From Paraburkholderia sp. (lineage in GTDB: Bacteria > Pseudomonadota > Gammaproteobacteria > Burkholderiales > Burkholderiaceae), in the NCBI RefSeq assembly GCF_004298475.1, contig NZ_SCRP01000016.1, positions 1 to 64,000 of the forward strand: DNA of 64,000 nucleotides. Reading direction: 5' to 3'. A program made the position numbers and the translations under genes. Numbering within the stretch: the first letter of the stretch is position 1; each line of letters starts with the position of its first letter. Shown here one piece after another: positions 1 to 10,665 of this stretch. A model generated the notes under the pieces. That model saw only the letters and a list, made by a program, of their open reading frames with translations. It did no database searches and was not told the DNA's origin.

Positions 1-1170
<1,170 letters not shown>

Positions 1171-1210
1171 AATCGCAGGTTTGCTGTAGCAGTAGAAGGC
1201 GATGTATCCG

Positions 1211-1294
1211 GGACCGGGCCACGGCTCTCCGCCTGTCGACGGGAATTGGCGCTTAACGCACCGGCTCCTGTCGCATGGCCCGGTCCTTTGCTCT
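1211..1294 (+). terminator. Long inverted repeat between tuf and rpsJ
   Basis: An 11-bp perfect inverted repeat (GGACCGGGCCA at 1211-1221, complement at 1276-1286) encloses 54 nt and is followed by a T-rich stretch (TTTGCTCTTT). It could be a partial terminator or an RNA-processing site separating tuf from rpsJ. The long loop makes simple intrinsic termination uncertain. Confidence 0.4.
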
Positions 1295-1344
1295 TTATCT
1301 AGTCTGGCGGCGCAAGTCCGCCTCGCTCTTTTCAAGGAATTGTC

Positions 1345-1656
1345 ATGCAGAACCAGAAAATCCGTATTCGCCTGAAGGCTTTCGACTATCGCCTGATCGA
1401 CCAGTCGGCTGCCGAGATCGTCGACACGGCGAAGCGGACCGGTGCAATCGTCCGCGGCCCGGTGCCGCTGCCGACGCGCATCCAGCGTTTCGACATCCTG
1501 CGTTCGCCGCACGTCAACAAGACGTCGCGCGATCAGCTCGAAATCCGTACCCACCTCCGCCTGATGGACATCGTCGACCCGACGGACAAGACCGTCGACG
1601 CGCTGATGAAGCTCGATCTGCCGGCTGGTGTGGACGTCGAAATCAAGCTGCAGTAA
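1345..1656 (+). CDS. rpsJ: 30S ribosomal protein S10
   Basis: Component of the 30S head, and in many bacteria also the NusE transcription antitermination factor. It has 103 residues, the normal length, and begins [19 protein letters not shown], which is diagnostic of S10. A purine-rich AAGGAA lies just upstream of the ATG. It sits 174 bp after tuf and 233 bp before rplC. That second gap holds its own promoter, so rpsJ may be transcribed mainly with tuf rather than as first gene of the S10 operon as in E. coli; this is inferred from spacing and signals. Confidence 0.98.
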   Translation: MQNQKIRIRLKAFDYRLIDQSAAEIVDTAKRTGAIVRGPVPLPTRIQRFDILRSPHVNKTSRDQLEIRTHLRLMDIVDPTDKTVDALMKLDLPAGVDVEIKLQ

Positions 1657-1706
1657 GGATCTCAGGCGCTGCCCGGATCGCCGGGCGGCGCTAAGTCTTT
1701 GATTGC

Positions 1707-1735
1707 TTGCGGAAAACGAGAGAGGGCGTTATACT
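1707..1735 (+). promoter_or_regulatory. Sigma-70 promoter upstream of rplC
   Basis: TTGCGG at 1707-1712, a 17-bp spacer and TATACT at 1730-1735 form a good sigma-70 promoter. It lies about 155 bp upstream of rplC, leaving a structured leader of roughly 145 nt. Confidence 0.7.
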
Positions 1736-1740
1736 TGACG

Positions 1741-1876
1741 TCTTTTCGCGCATTTGCGCAAAAAGCTGGTGTGTCCCTTTCACGGGTTTTGCGTGAAATA
1801 ACGTGCAAAAGCACGTGAAATGGCGGCGAACAAGCACCGGCACTTTGTAAATTAGCCCCGACCAATCGCAGTCGGG
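1741..1876 (+). promoter_or_regulatory. Structured leader of the rplC operon
   Basis: Three short hairpins can form: TTTTcGCGC/GCGCaAAAA around 1741-1763, ACGTGC-aaaa-GCACGT at 1801-1816, and CCCGAC/GTCGGG at 1857-1876. The last ends immediately before the rplC Shine-Dalgarno. The position suits autogenous control by a ribosomal protein (L4 controls the S10 operon in E. coli), but that function is inference. Confidence 0.4.
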
Positions 1877-1889
1877 AATGGAGAAAACG

Positions 1890-2549
1890 ATGAGCCTTGG
1901 ACTCGTAGGTCGCAAGGTTGGCATGACCCGTATCTTCACGGCCGATGGGGACTCGATTCCCGTTACCGTGCTGGACGTGTCCGACAACCGCGTGACGCAG
2001 ATCAAGACTGTTGAAACCGACGGCTACACGGCCGTTCAGGTTGCGTTCGGTACGCGCCGTGCATCGCGCGTGACGAAGCCGCTCGCAGGTCATCTCGCCA
2101 AAGCCGGCGTTCAAGCCGGTGAAATCCTCAAGGAATTCCAGATCGACGCCGCCAAGGCTGCCGAGCTGAACGCTGGCGGCGTGATCGGTGTGGATCTCTT
2201 CGCAGAAGGCCAGAAGGTCGACGTGCAGGGCGTGTCGATCGGTAAGGGCTACGCCGGTACCATCAAGCGTTACAACTTCGCCTCGGGCCGTGCTTCGCAC
2301 GGTAACTCGCGCTCGCACAATGTGCCGGGCTCGATCGGTATGGCGCAGGATCCGGGCCGCGTGTTCCCGGGCAAGCGCATGACCGGTCACATGGGTGACG
2401 AAACCGTGACGGTGCAAAACCTCGAAATCGCACGTATCGACGCAGAGCGCAGCCTGCTGCTCGTGAAGGGTGCCGTTCCGGGTGCCAAGGGCGGCAAGGT
2501 TTTCGTGACGCCGGCGGTCAAGGCCCGCGTGAAGAAAGGAGCGCAATAA
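1890..2549 (+). CDS. rplC: 50S ribosomal protein L3
   Basis: One of the first 23S rRNA-binding proteins in 50S assembly, lying near the peptidyl transferase centre. It has 219 residues, starting [16 protein letters not shown]. An in-frame ATG at 1878 exists, but the GGAG inside that stretch is the ribosome binding site for 1890, so 1890 is chosen. The conserved [18 protein letters not shown] loop that reaches toward the catalytic centre is present. The stop overlaps the rplD start by one base (TAATG), implying translational coupling. Confidence 0.97.
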   Translation: MSLGLVGRKVGMTRIFTADGDSIPVTVLDVSDNRVTQIKTVETDGYTAVQVAFGTRRASRVTKPLAGHLAKAGVQAGEILKEFQIDAAKAAELNAGGVIGVDLFAEGQKVDVQGVSIGKGYAGTIKRYNFASGRASHGNSRSHNVPGSIGMAQDPGRVFPGKRMTGHMGDETVTVQNLEIARIDAERSLLLVKGAVPGAKGGKVFVTPAVKARVKKGAQ

Positions 2550-3169
2550 TGGAACTGAAGCTCCTGAATGCCAATGGTCAGGAAGGTGCTGCGGTCAACG
2601 CGTCGGACGTCGTGTTCGGCCGTGACTACAACGAAGCCCTGATCCACCAGATCGTCGTCGCCTACCAGGCGAACGCACGTAGCGGCGACCGCGCGCAGAA
2701 GGATCGCGAGCAGGTCAAGCACACCACCAAGAAGCCGTGGCGCCAGAAGGGTACGGGCCGTGCTCGTGCCGGTATGTCGTCGAGCCCGCTGTGGCGCGGC
2801 GGTGGTCGCATCTTCCCGAATTCGCCGGAAGAAAACTTCTCGCACAAGGTCAACAAGAAGATGCATCGCGCAGGTCTCTGCTCGATCTTCTCGCAGCTGG
2901 CCCGCGAAGGCCGCATCTCGGTCGTCGAGGATCTCTCCCTCGAAGCGCCGAAGACGAAGCTGCTGGCCGAAAAGTTCAAGGCCATGGGTCTCGAATCCGT
3001 GCTGGTCATCACCGACACGGTCGACGAGAACCTGTATCTCGCGTCGCGCAACCTGCCCCACGTGGCAGTCGTTGAGCCGCGTTACGCCGACCCGCTCTCG
3101 CTGATCTTCTTCAAGAAGATTCTGATCACGAAGGCTGCGGTCGCCCAGATCGAGGAGTTGCTGTCATGA
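2549..3169 (+). CDS. rplD: 50S ribosomal protein L4
   Basis: Binds domain I of 23S rRNA and lines the peptide exit tunnel; in enterobacteria it also represses the S10 operon. It has 206 residues, normal for the family. The basic extended loop ([15 protein letters not shown]) that reaches the tunnel is intact at about residues 60-80. It overlaps rplC by one base and rplW by four (ATGA), so translation of the three genes is probably coupled. Confidence 0.97.
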   Translation: MELKLLNANGQEGAAVNASDVVFGRDYNEALIHQIVVAYQANARSGDRAQKDREQVKHTTKKPWRQKGTGRARAGMSSSPLWRGGGRIFPNSPEENFSHKVNKKMHRAGLCSIFSQLAREGRISVVEDLSLEAPKTKLLAEKFKAMGLESVLVITDTVDENLYLASRNLPHVAVVEPRYADPLSLIFFKKILITKAAVAQIEELLS

Positions 3170-3480
3170 GCGAGATTCGCAAGAACGATCATCGTTTGAT
3201 GCAGGTCCTGCTCGCGCCGGTGATCTCCGAAAAGGCGACGCTGGTGGCGGAGAAAAACGAACAGGTAGTGTTCGAAGTCGCGCCGGACGCGACCAAGCAG
3301 GAAGTCAAGGCTGCTGTCGAGCTGATGTTCAAGGTGGAAGTCGATTCCGTCAACGTGCTGGTCCAGAAGGGCAAAAACAAGCGTTTTGGCCGCTTCTTGG
3401 GTCGCCGCAAGGACGTGAAGAAGGCGTACGTCTGCCTGAAGCCCGGCCAGGAAATCAACTTTGAAGCGGAGGCCAAGTAA
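3166..3480 (+). CDS. rplW: 50S ribosomal protein L23
   Basis: Sits at the exit tunnel opening and docks trigger factor and the signal recognition particle. It has 104 residues. The opening ([18 protein letters not shown]) and the VISEKAT motif with the basic loop [14 protein letters not shown] are typical. It begins inside the rplD stop (ATGA) and ends 2 bp before rplB. Confidence 0.97.
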   Translation: MSEIRKNDHRLMQVLLAPVISEKATLVAEKNEQVVFEVAPDATKQEVKAAVELMFKVEVDSVNVLVQKGKNKRFGRFLGRRKDVKKAYVCLKPGQEINFEAEAK

Positions 3481-3482
3481 TC

Positions 3483-4310
3483 ATGGCAATCGTGAAAGTT
3501 AAGCCGACTTCGCCGGGTCGCCGCGCGATGGTGAAGATCGTCAACAAGGATCTTCACACGGGTGCACCGTACGCGCCGCTGCTCGAGAAGAAGTTCTCGA
3601 AGGCCGGCCGTAACAACAACGGTCACGTGACGACGCGCCACCAGGGCGGCGGTCACAAGCAACATTACCGCGTGATCGATTTCCGTCGCAACAAGGACGG
3701 CATTCCGGCAAAGATCGAACGTCTCGAGTACGACCCGAACCGTAGCGCGAACATCGCGCTGGTTCTGTACGCAGACGGCGAGCGCCGCTACATCATCGCT
3801 CCGAAGGGTGCGACGGTTGGCCAGCGACTGATGTCGGGTTCGGAAGCTCCGATCCGCGCAGGCAACACGCTGCCGATCCGCAACATCCCGGTCGGTACGA
3901 CGATCCACTGCATCGAGATGCTGCCGGGCAAGGGCGCGCAAATGGCGCGTTCGGCTGGCACGTCCGCCATGCTGCTCGCACGCGAAGGCGTGTATGCGCA
4001 GGTTCGTCTGCGTTCGGGCGAAATCCGCCGCGTGCACGTCGAGTGCCGGGCGACGATCGGTGAAGTCGGTAACGAAGAGCACAGCCTGCGCCAGATCGGC
4101 AAGGCCGGCGCGAACCGCTGGCGCGGTATCCGCCCGACGGTGCGCGGCGTTGCAATGAACCCGGTCGATCACCCGCACGGTGGTGGTGAAGGCCGCACGG
4201 CTGCAGGTCGCGATCCGGTGAGCCCGTGGGGCACGCCGACGAAGGGCTATCGCACCCGCAGCAACAAGCGCACGACGAGCATGATCGTCCAGCGCCGTCA
4301 CAAGCGTTAA
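3483..4310 (+). CDS. rplB: 50S ribosomal protein L2
   Basis: Universal 50S protein needed for subunit joining and peptidyl transferase assembly. It has 275 residues, normal length. The conserved segments [18 protein letters not shown] near residue 50 and the C-terminal [14 protein letters not shown] are intact; the second contains the histidine near the catalytic centre. It ends TAA followed by GGAG, the binding site for rpsS 10 bp later. Confidence 0.98.
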   Translation: MAIVKVKPTSPGRRAMVKIVNKDLHTGAPYAPLLEKKFSKAGRNNNGHVTTRHQGGGHKQHYRVIDFRRNKDGIPAKIERLEYDPNRSANIALVLYADGERRYIIAPKGATVGQRLMSGSEAPIRAGNTLPIRNIPVGTTIHCIEMLPGKGAQMARSAGTSAMLLAREGVYAQVRLRSGEIRRVHVECRATIGEVGNEEHSLRQIGKAGANRWRGIRPTVRGVAMNPVDHPHGGGEGRTAAGRDPVSPWGTPTKGYRTRSNKRTTSMIVQRRHKR

Positions 4311-4320
4311 GGAGTAGGCA

Positions 4321-4596
4321 ATGGCACGTTCTATCAAGAAAGGTCCGTTCTGCGACGCCCATTTGCTGAAGAAGATTGAGGCGGCTGCAGCAACGCGTGA
4401 CAAGAAACCGATCAAGACCTGGTCGCGTCGTTCGACGATCCTGCCGGATTTCATCGGCCTGACGATCGCCGTTCACAACGGCCGTCAACACGTTCCCGTG
4501 TATGTCACGGAAAACATGGTCGGCCACAAGCTTGGCGAGTTCGCACTGACCCGTACGTTCAAGGGTCACGCGGCCGACAAGAAGGCCAAGAAATAA
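4321..4596 (+). CDS. rpsS: 30S ribosomal protein S19
   Basis: Protein of the 30S head that pairs with S13 near the A site. It has 91 residues. [18 protein letters not shown] at the start and the later [21 protein letters not shown] are family signatures. It is preceded by AAGGAG and sits between rplB and rplV in the canonical S10 order. Confidence 0.98.
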   Translation: MARSIKKGPFCDAHLLKKIEAAAATRDKKPIKTWSRRSTILPDFIGLTIAVHNGRQHVPVYVTENMVGHKLGEFALTRTFKGHAADKKAKK

Positions 4597-4608
4597 GGGG
4601 CAATCAAG

Positions 4609-4938
4609 ATGGAAGTGAAGGCAATTCATCGCGGTGCCCGCATCTCGGCGCAGAAGACGCGTCTTGTGGCTGACCAGATCCGCGGTCTGCCGGTCGACAA
4701 GGCACTGAACGTTCTGACGTTCTCGCCGAAGAAAGCGGCTGGCATCGTGAAAAAGGTTGTGCTCTCGGCGATCGCCAATGCAGAGCACAACGAAGGCGCC
4801 GATATCGACGAGCTGCGCATCAAGAGCATCTATGTCGACAAGGCTGCTTCGCTGAAGCGTTTCACCGCACGCGCAAAGGGTCGCGGTAACCGCATCGAGA
4901 AGCAATCCTGTCACATCACTGTGACGGTCGGGAATTAA
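4609..4938 (+). CDS. rplV: 50S ribosomal protein L22
   Basis: Contacts all 23S rRNA domains. Its hairpin lines the exit tunnel, where macrolide-resistance changes arise in other species. It has 109 residues. The start is supported by AGGGGCAA 8 bp upstream. The tunnel hairpin segment near residues 80-95 ([16 protein letters not shown]) looks wild type, with no insertion. Confidence 0.97.
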   Translation: MEVKAIHRGARISAQKTRLVADQIRGLPVDKALNVLTFSPKKAAGIVKKVVLSAIANAEHNEGADIDELRIKSIYVDKAASLKRFTARAKGRGNRIEKQSCHITVTVGN

Positions 4939-4949
4939 GGAGCCATACG

Positions 4950-5744
4950 ATGGGACAGAAAATTCATCCGACTGGCTTCCGTTTGGCCGTCAGCCGCAAT
5001 TGGGCGTCGCGCTGGTACGCGAACAACAACAATTTCGCGGCGATGTTGAAGGAAGACATCGGTGTTCGTGAATACCTGAAGAAGAAGCTGAAGAACGCTT
5101 CGGTGGGCCGTGTTGTGATCGAGCGTCCTGCAAAGAACGCACGTATCACGATTTACAGCTCGCGCCCGGGTGTGGTGATCGGCAAGAAGGGCGAGGACAT
5201 CGAACTCCTCAAGGCCGAACTGCAAAAGCGCATGGGCGTGCCCGTTCACGTCAACATCGAAGAAATCCGCAAGCCGGAAACCGATGCGCAACTGATCGCC
5301 GATTCGATCACGCAACAGCTCGAGCGCCGGATCATGTTCCGCCGCGCGATGAAGCGCGCGATGCAGAACGCGATGCGTCTGGGTGCCCAGGGCATCAAGA
5401 TCATGAGCGCCGGCCGTCTGAACGGTATCGAAATCGCACGTACCGAGTGGTACCGCGAAGGTCGCGTGCCGCTTCATACGCTGCGTGCCGACATCGACTA
5501 CGCAACTTCGGAAGCGAAGACGACGTACGGCATCATCGGCGTGAAGGTTTGGGTCTACAAGGGCGACACGCTCGGCCGCAACGACGCACCGGTGGTGGAA
5601 GAAGTCGCCGAAGAAAAGCGTCCGCGCCGCAACGCGCGCCCGGGCGATCGTCGTCCGCGTCGTGATGGTGAAGGCGCACCGGGCGCCCGTCGTGGCGCAC
5701 CGCGCCGTGGCGCGGCTGGCGGTGACGGCAAGAGTGGAGAATAA
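4950..5744 (+). CDS. rpsC: 30S ribosomal protein S3
   Basis: Head protein at the mRNA entry channel, with helicase-like function shared with S4 and S5. It has 264 residues: an N-terminal KH domain with the [13 protein letters not shown] loop near residue 75, then the S3 C-terminal domain. The last 50 or so residues are an Arg/Gly/Pro-rich basic tail ([20 protein letters not shown]) that E. coli S3 (about 233 residues) lacks. The tail looks usual for Burkholderiaceae rather than a local oddity, though I could not compare it here. Confidence 0.97.
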   Translation: MGQKIHPTGFRLAVSRNWASRWYANNNNFAAMLKEDIGVREYLKKKLKNASVGRVVIERPAKNARITIYSSRPGVVIGKKGEDIELLKAELQKRMGVPVHVNIEEIRKPETDAQLIADSITQQLERRIMFRRAMKRAMQNAMRLGAQGIKIMSAGRLNGIEIARTEWYREGRVPLHTLRADIDYATSEAKTTYGIIGVKVWVYKGDTLGRNDAPVVEEVAEEKRPRRNARPGDRRPRRDGEGAPGARRGAPRRGAAGGDGKSGE

Positions 5745-5746
5745 CG

Positions 5747-6163
5747 ATGCTGCAACCGAAACGCAGGAAGTATCGCAAAGAGCAGAAGGGTCGTAACACC
5801 GGCGTCGCAACGCGCGGCAACGCAGTTTCGTTCGGTGAATACGGTCTGAAGGCTATCGGTCGCGGCCGCCTGACCGCGCGTCAAATCGAAGCGGCGCGTC
5901 GTGCAATGACGCGTCACATCAAGCGCGGTGGCCGCATCTGGATCCGCATTTTCCCGGACAAGCCGATCTCGCAAAAGCCGGCTGAAGTACGTATGGGTAA
6001 CGGTAAGGGTAACCCGGAGTACTACGTCGCCGAGATCCAACCGGGCAAGATGCTGTATGAAATGGATGGTGTGACCGAGGAACTGGCCCGTGAAGCCTTC
6101 CGTCTGGCTGCAGCGAAGCTGCCGCTGAAGACGGTCTTCATGGTTCGCCAGCTCGGCTCCTAA
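5747..6163 (+). CDS. rplP: 50S ribosomal protein L16
   Basis: 50S protein near the A-site tRNA elbow, required for late assembly. It has 138 residues, starting [17 protein letters not shown]. The conserved [13 protein letters not shown] and [13 protein letters not shown] segments are present; the second includes the arginine region hydroxylated in some bacteria. It starts 2 bp after rpsC. Confidence 0.98.
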   Translation: MLQPKRRKYRKEQKGRNTGVATRGNAVSFGEYGLKAIGRGRLTARQIEAARRAMTRHIKRGGRIWIRIFPDKPISQKPAEVRMGNGKGNPEYYVAEIQPGKMLYEMDGVTEELAREAFRLAAAKLPLKTVFMVRQLGS

Positions 6164-6173
6164 GGAGTGAATG

Positions 6174-6368
6174 ATGAAGGCTTCTGAACTTCACCAGAAA
6201 GACAAGGCCGCGCTCAACCAGGAGCTGTCGGACCTCTTGAAGGCGCAATTCGGCCTGCGCATGCAACTCGCGACCCAGCAGCTCACGAACACGAGCCAGC
6301 TGAAGAAGGTTCGTCGCGACATCGCACGTGTGCGGACCGTCCTGACTGAGAAGGCGAACCAGAAATGA
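6174..6368 (+). CDS. rpmC: 50S ribosomal protein L29
   Basis: Small two-helix protein at the exit tunnel, beside L23. It has 64 residues ([18 protein letters not shown]...). Two adjacent ATG codons occur at 6171 and 6174. The second is preferred because AAGGAG at 6162-6167 is then 6 nt away rather than 3. The stop overlaps the start of rpsQ (ATGA). Confidence 0.95.
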   Translation: MKASELHQKDKAALNQELSDLLKAQFGLRMQLATQQLTNTSQLKKVRRDIARVRTVLTEKANQK

Positions 6369-6637
6369 ACGATAGCGTGAAAACCTCGCTTAAGCGGACG
6401 CTGGTCGGCAAGGTCGTCAGCAACAAGATGGACAAGACGGTCACCGTCCTGGTCGAGCGCCGCGTGAAGCACCCGATCTACGGCAAGTACGTCGTGCAGT
6501 CGAAGAAGTACCACGCGCACGACGAGTCGAACACGTACAACGAGGGTGACCTCGTCGAAATCCAGGAAACCCGTCCGCTGTCGAAGACGAAGGCCTGGAC
6601 CGTGTCGAAGCTGGTCGAAGCTGCTCGCATCATCTAA
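6365..6637 (+). CDS. rpsQ: 30S ribosomal protein S17
   Basis: Early-binding 16S rRNA protein of the 30S body. It has 90 residues. The motif [19 protein letters not shown] and the later [18 protein letters not shown] are typical. It is translationally coupled to rpmC by a 4-base overlap. It is followed by a 378-bp gap, the largest inside the ribosomal cluster, so it probably ends the S10 unit. Confidence 0.98.
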   Translation: MNDSVKTSLKRTLVGKVVSNKMDKTVTVLVERRVKHPIYGKYVVQSKKYHAHDESNTYNEGDLVEIQETRPLSKTKAWTVSKLVEAARII

Positions 6638-6729
6638 GGGAGCAATCCCTTGGAAGCGCCTCATCCGGGGCCTCGTGCTCCGGCCTGATGCGCGGTAGTA
6701 GAAGTAGTTGAAATCGCTACAGATTTCGC

Positions 6730-6767
6730 TTGCAAGTCCAAGATTGTCTCGATACAATCTTGGACTT
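6730..6767 (+). promoter_or_regulatory. Promoter within a perfect 14-bp inverted repeat, upstream of rplN
   Basis: The 378-bp rpsQ-rplN gap holds no supported gene. TTGCAA at 6730-6735, a 17-bp spacer and TACAAT at 6753-6758 form a near-consensus promoter. The same stretch is a perfect inverted repeat (arms 6734-6747 and 6754-6767, 6-nt loop). The -10 box lies in the loop edge and right arm. Read-through RNA from rpsQ would fold into a 14-bp hairpin, whereas RNA starting at the promoter would not contain it. Confidence 0.6.
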
Positions 6768-7015
6768 CCCTCTTTATGGGTTTGCTGTTGGCAAAGCAGC
6801 AGGCGAAAGTAGGTGGGAATCTGTAAAACGCGGGTGCGGGCGCCAGTCCGGATCTGCAGGATTCACCGGAATGCGATGGCCGGTTTCGTTTGCCGTCGCT
6901 GCTGTTCTTACCCAAGCAGCTGAGCGGTCGTTCTAGTGGCGGCGCGGCTGACGGGACCAAGACTGACCGGGTGTGCCATGGTGGTGCAGCCGGATTAAGT
7001 TGGGAAAGATAAACC

Positions 7016-7384
7016 ATGATCCAGACCGAATCTCGGCTTGAAGTGGCCGACAACACGGGTGCGCGTGAAGTCATGTGCATCAAGGTGCTCGGCGGCTCGA
7101 AGCGTCGTTATGCCAGCATTGGCGACATCATCAAGGTGACCGTCAAGGAAGCAACGCCGCGCGGGCGCGTGAAGAAGGGCGAAATCTACAACGCTGTTGT
7201 GGTTCGTACCGCCAAGGGCGTGCGCCGTCAGGACGGCTCGCTGATCAAGTTCGATGGCAACGCCGCCGTGCTTTTGAACACCAAGCTTGAGCCGATCGGC
7301 ACCCGTATTTTCGGGCCGGTCACGCGTGAGCTGCGTAGCGAGCGATTCATGAAGATCGTTTCGCTCGCGCCGGAAGTGCTGTAA
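7016..7384 (+). CDS. rplN: 50S ribosomal protein L14
   Basis: Forms an intersubunit bridge and binds L19; also the docking site of the silencing factor RsfS. It has 122 residues and begins [18 protein letters not shown], diagnostic of L14. It is the first gene of the spc block and lies about 250 bp downstream of a promoter. A GGAAAGATAAACC ribosome-binding region precedes the ATG. Confidence 0.98.
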   Translation: MIQTESRLEVADNTGAREVMCIKVLGGSKRRYASIGDIIKVTVKEATPRGRVKKGEIYNAVVVRTAKGVRRQDGSLIKFDGNAAVLLNTKLEPIGTRIFGPVTRELRSERFMKIVSLAPEVL

Positions 7385-7393
7385 GGAGTCGCG

Positions 7394-7702
7394 ATGAACA
7401 AGATTCGCAAGGGTGACGAAGTTATCGTCATCACCGGCAAGGACAAGGGCAAGCGCGGTGTCGTGCTGGCCGTTGGTGAAGAGCGCGTGACCGTCGAAGG
7501 CCTCAACATCGCTAAAAAGCATGTGAAGCCGAACCCCATGAAGGGTACGACTGGTGGCGTGGAAGCCAAGGCGATGCCGCTGCACATTTCGAACGTCGCA
7601 CTCGTCGACGCGAATGGCAAGGCTTCGCGTGTCGGCATCAAGGTCGAAGGGGACAAGAAGGTTCGGTTCCTGAAGACGACCGGTGCTGTCCTGAGCGCCT
7701 GA
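7394..7702 (+). CDS. rplX: 50S ribosomal protein L24
   Basis: Assembly initiator protein of the 50S subunit with a KOW domain. It has 102 residues. The KOW motif is visible at the N-terminus ([20 protein letters not shown]), followed by the conserved [11 protein letters not shown]. It is preceded by AAGGAG and lies 9 bp after rplN. Confidence 0.98.
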   Translation: MNKIRKGDEVIVITGKDKGKRGVVLAVGEERVTVEGLNIAKKHVKPNPMKGTTGGVEAKAMPLHISNVALVDANGKASRVGIKVEGDKKVRFLKTTGAVLSA

Positions 7703-7718
7703 CGCTGCGGAGTAAAAA

Positions 7719-8258
7719 ATGGCACGTTTGCAAGAATTTTATAAAGAGAAGGTCGTTCCGGGCCTGATCGAGAAGTTCGGTTACAAGTCGATCATGGAAG
7801 TGCCGCGCCTCACCAAGATCACCCTGAACATGGGTGTCGGTGAAGCCGTCGCTGACAAGAAGGTCCTCGATCACGCTGTTGGCGATCTCACGAAGATCGC
7901 TGGCCAGAAGCCCGTCGTAACGAAGTCGCGCAAGGCAATCGCCGGTTTCAAGATCCGCGAAAGCTATCCGATCGGCACGATGGTCACGCTGCGTGGCCAG
8001 GCCATGTACGAATTCCTCGACCGTTTCGTGACGGTTGCGCTGCCCCGCGTGCGCGACTTCCGTGGCGTGTCGGGCAAGGCGTTCGACGGCCGCGGCAACT
8101 ACAACATCGGTGTGAAAGAGCAGATCATTTTCCCCGAAATCGACTACGACAAGATCGACGCGCTGCGTGGGCTGAACATCAGCATCACGACGACTGCGAA
8201 GACCGACGAAGAAGCAAAGGCACTGCTCGCCGGCTTCAAGTTCCCGTTCAGAAACTGA
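7719..8258 (+). CDS. rplE: 50S ribosomal protein L5
   Basis: Binds 5S rRNA and forms bridge B1b with S13. It has 179 residues. Family segments [34 protein letters not shown] and [19 protein letters not shown] (here [20 protein letters not shown]) are present. Standard position between rplX and rpsN. Confidence 0.98.
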   Translation: MARLQEFYKEKVVPGLIEKFGYKSIMEVPRLTKITLNMGVGEAVADKKVLDHAVGDLTKIAGQKPVVTKSRKAIAGFKIRESYPIGTMVTLRGQAMYEFLDRFVTVALPRVRDFRGVSGKAFDGRGNYNIGVKEQIIFPEIDYDKIDALRGLNISITTTAKTDEEAKALLAGFKFPFRN

Positions 8259-8265
8259 GGTTACC

Positions 8266-8571
8266 GTGGCTAAACTGGCACTGATCGAACGTGAAAAGAA
8301 GCGCGCCCGTCTGGCAGCGAAGTATGCGCCGAAGCGCGCAGCGCTGAAGGCAGTCATCGACGACCAAAGCAAGTCGGACGAAGAGCGTTACGCAGCTCGC
8401 CTCGAACTGCAACAACTGCCGCGCAACTCGAGCCTGACCCGCAAGCGTAATCGCTGCGCGCTGACGGGCCGTCCGCGTGGCACGTTCCGCAAATTTGGTC
8501 TCGCACGTAACAAGATTCGTGAAATCGCGTTCCGTGGTGAGATCCCTGGCGTCACCAAGGCGAGCTGGTAA
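8266..8571 (+). CDS. rpsN: 30S ribosomal protein S14 (zinc-independent form)
   Basis: 30S head protein. It has 101 residues, which is the long form that lacks the CXXC zinc ribbon of the 61-residue version. It starts with GTG ([20 protein letters not shown]), 7 bp after rplE, with GAGG just upstream. The conserved C-terminus [20 protein letters not shown] is intact. Confidence 0.96.
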   Translation: MAKLALIEREKKRARLAAKYAPKRAALKAVIDDQSKSDEERYAARLELQQLPRNSSLTRKRNRCALTGRPRGTFRKFGLARNKIREIAFRGEIPGVTKASW

Positions 8572-8585
8572 TAGGAGAAACATAA

Positions 8586-8981
8586 ATGAGCATGAGTGAT
8601 CCTATCGCCGATATGCTGACTCGCATCCGCAATGCGCAGATGGTCGAGAAGGTTTCGGTGCAAATGCCCTCGTCGAAAGTCAAGATTGCGATTGCGCAGG
8701 TCCTGAAGGACGAAGGTTATATCGACGACTTCGCAGTGAAGAGCGAAGGTGCGAAGTCGGAATTGAACATCGCGTTGAAGTACTACGCCGGCCGTCCGGT
8801 CATCGAGCGCCTCGAGCGCGTCTCGAAGCCTGGCCTGCGCGTGTACCGCGGCCGCAACGACATCCCGCAGGTCATGAATGGCCTCGGTGTTGCGATCGTA
8901 TCGACGCCGAAGGGTGTGATGACGGACCGCAAGGCTCGCGCCAATGGCGTGGGCGGCGAAGTCATCTGCTACGTCGCTTAA
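8586..8981 (+). CDS. rpsH: 30S ribosomal protein S8
   Basis: Key 16S rRNA-binding protein of the 30S platform; in E. coli it represses the spc operon. It has 131 residues, starting [18 protein letters not shown], with the usual C-terminal [20 protein letters not shown] region. AGGAGA precedes the ATG. Confidence 0.98.
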   Translation: MSMSDPIADMLTRIRNAQMVEKVSVQMPSSKVKIAIAQVLKDEGYIDDFAVKSEGAKSELNIALKYYAGRPVIERLERVSKPGLRVYRGRNDIPQVMNGLGVAIVSTPKGVMTDRKARANGVGGEVICYVA

Positions 8982-8999
8982 CGCCGAAGGAGAAGAAAC

Positions 9000-9530
9000 A
9001 TGTCTCGAGTAGGTAAGAGCCCGATCGCGCTGCAAGGCGCAGAGGCGACGCTCAGCGACGAGAAGATTACCGTCAAGGGCCCGCTGGGTACGATTTCGCA
9101 GGCTGCGAATCACCTCGTCAAGGTGGTGAACGACAACGGCACGCTGAAGTTCGAGCCGACCGACGAAAGCCGCGAAGCCAATGCGATGTCGGGCACGATG
9201 CGCGCGATCGTCGCGAACATGGTGCAAGGCGTGACGAAGGGTTTCGAGCGCAAGCTGACGCTGGTTGGCGTCGGTTATCGTGCTCAGGCGCAAGGCGACA
9301 AGCTGAACCTGTCGCTGGGTTTCTCGCACCCGGTGGTGCATCAGATGCCCGAAGGCGTGAAGGCCGAAACCCCGTCGCAAACGGAAATCGTGATCAAGGG
9401 GATCGACAAGCAGAAAGTCGGCCAAACCGCTGCCGAAGTGCGCGGTTATCGCCCGCCTGAGCCCTATAAGGGCAAGGGTGTGCGTTACGCCGACGAGGTT
9501 GTGATCCTCAAAGAAACGAAGAAGAAGTAA
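9000..9530 (+). CDS. rplF: 50S ribosomal protein L6
   Basis: Binds the sarcin-ricin loop region. It has 176 residues with the family start [16 protein letters not shown] and the C-terminal signature [28 protein letters not shown] lies just upstream. Ordinary length and position. Confidence 0.98.
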   Translation: MSRVGKSPIALQGAEATLSDEKITVKGPLGTISQAANHLVKVVNDNGTLKFEPTDESREANAMSGTMRAIVANMVQGVTKGFERKLTLVGVGYRAQAQGDKLNLSLGFSHPVVHQMPEGVKAETPSQTEIVIKGIDKQKVGQTAAEVRGYRPPEPYKGKGVRYADEVVILKETKKK

Positions 9531-9542
9531 GGGTGCGCAATC

Positions 9543-9908
9543 ATGGATAAGACTCAATCTCGCCTGCGCCGCGCTCGTCAGACGCGTCTCAAGATCGCTG
9601 AGCTGCAGGTCGCGCGTCTGGCCGTGCATCGCACGAACACGCACATCTATGCGCAAGTGTTCTCGCCGTGCGGCACCAAGGTGCTCGCCAGCGCGTCGAC
9701 GCTCGAAGCCGAAGTGCGTGCGCAACTGGCTGACCAATCGGGCAAGGGCGGCAATGTCGCCGCTGCCACGCTGATCGGCAAGCGTATCGCAGAAAAGGCC
9801 AAGGCCGCCGGCATCGAATCCGTCGCCTTTGACCGCTCGGGTTTCCGCTACCACGGCCGCGTCAAGGCGCTGGCTGAGGCTGCGCGCGAAGCCGGGCTCA
9901 AGTTCTAA
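9543..9908 (+). CDS. rplR: 50S ribosomal protein L18
   Basis: 5S rRNA-binding protein. It has 121 residues starting [18 protein letters not shown], ending with the conserved [27 protein letters not shown] region. It lies between rplF and rpsE as expected. Confidence 0.98.
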   Translation: MDKTQSRLRRARQTRLKIAELQVARLAVHRTNTHIYAQVFSPCGTKVLASASTLEAEVRAQLADQSGKGGNVAAATLIGKRIAEKAKAAGIESVAFDRSGFRYHGRVKALAEAAREAGLKF

Positions 9909-9922
9909 GGAAGGAATTCGTC

Positions 9923-10441
9923 ATGGCAAAGATGCAAGCGAAAGTTCAGGCTGACGAGCGCGACGACGGCCTTCGCGAAAAAATGATTTCGGTCAATCGC
10001 GTGACCAAGGTCGTGAAGGGTGGCCGTATTCTCGGCTTCGCCGCACTGACCGTGGTTGGCGATGGCGATGGCCGCGTCGGTATGGGCAAGGGCAAGGCGA
10101 AGGAAGTGCCGGTCGCTGTCCAGAAGGCAATGGAGCAGGCTCGCCGCAACATGTTCAAGGTGCCCCTGAAGAACGGCACCCTGCAACACGAAGTGCACGG
10201 CAAGCACGGCGCCTCGGTGGTCCTCCTCGCTCCGGCGAAGGGCGGTACCGGCGTGATCGCCGGCGGCCCGATGCGCGCAGTGTTCGACGTGATGGGCGTG
10301 CAGAACGTCGTGGCGAAGAGCCACGGTTCGACGAACCCGTACAACCTCGTTCGTGCGACGCTGGACGGCCTGCGCAAGCAGTCGACCCCGGCTGACATCG
10401 CGGCGAAGCGCGGCAAGTCCGTCGAAGAAATTCTGGGCTAA
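9923..10441 (+). CDS. rpsE: 30S ribosomal protein S5
   Basis: 30S protein with roles in translational fidelity and mRNA unwinding; changes in its N-terminal loop give spectinomycin resistance in other species. It has 172 residues. The double-stranded RNA-binding fold begins at [20 protein letters not shown] near residue 14. The loop sequence appears normal. AAGGAA lies upstream. Confidence 0.98.
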   Translation: MAKMQAKVQADERDDGLREKMISVNRVTKVVKGGRILGFAALTVVGDGDGRVGMGKGKAKEVPVAVQKAMEQARRNMFKVPLKNGTLQHEVHGKHGASVVLLAPAKGGTGVIAGGPMRAVFDVMGVQNVVAKSHGSTNPYNLVRATLDGLRKQSTPADIAAKRGKSVEEILG

Positions 10442-10452
10442 GGGTGGGCACC

Positions 10453-10635
10453 ATGTTTGAAAAAACTGTCAAGGTTCAGCTCGTCAAGAGCCTGATTGGG
10501 ACCCGCGAATCGCACCGCGCCACCGTGCGCGGCCTCGGCCTGCGCCGCCTGAACTCGGTTTCCGAGCTGCAGGACACGCCGGCCGTGCGCGGCATGATCA
10601 ACAAGGTCTCGTACCTCGTTAAGGTCATCGGCTAA
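10453..10635 (+). CDS. rpmD: 50S ribosomal protein L30
   Basis: Small 50S protein of 60 residues ([18 protein letters not shown]...). A GTG at 10444 is in frame, but AAGGGTGGG at 10440-10448 is the likely ribosome binding site for the ATG at 10453. It is 11 bp after rpsE and 30 bp before rplO. Confidence 0.96.
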   Translation: MFEKTVKVQLVKSLIGTRESHRATVRGLGLRRLNSVSELQDTPAVRGMINKVSYLVKVIG

Positions 10636-10665
10636 GCGGTCGACCAAAGTCTCCAGGAGTTGAAA

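Noticed and set aside
6730..6936. A 68-codon plus-strand frame in the rpsQ-rplN gap
   Set aside because: It begins within the promoter hairpin with TTG, has no ribosome binding site and no recognisable sequence. The region is better explained as regulatory.
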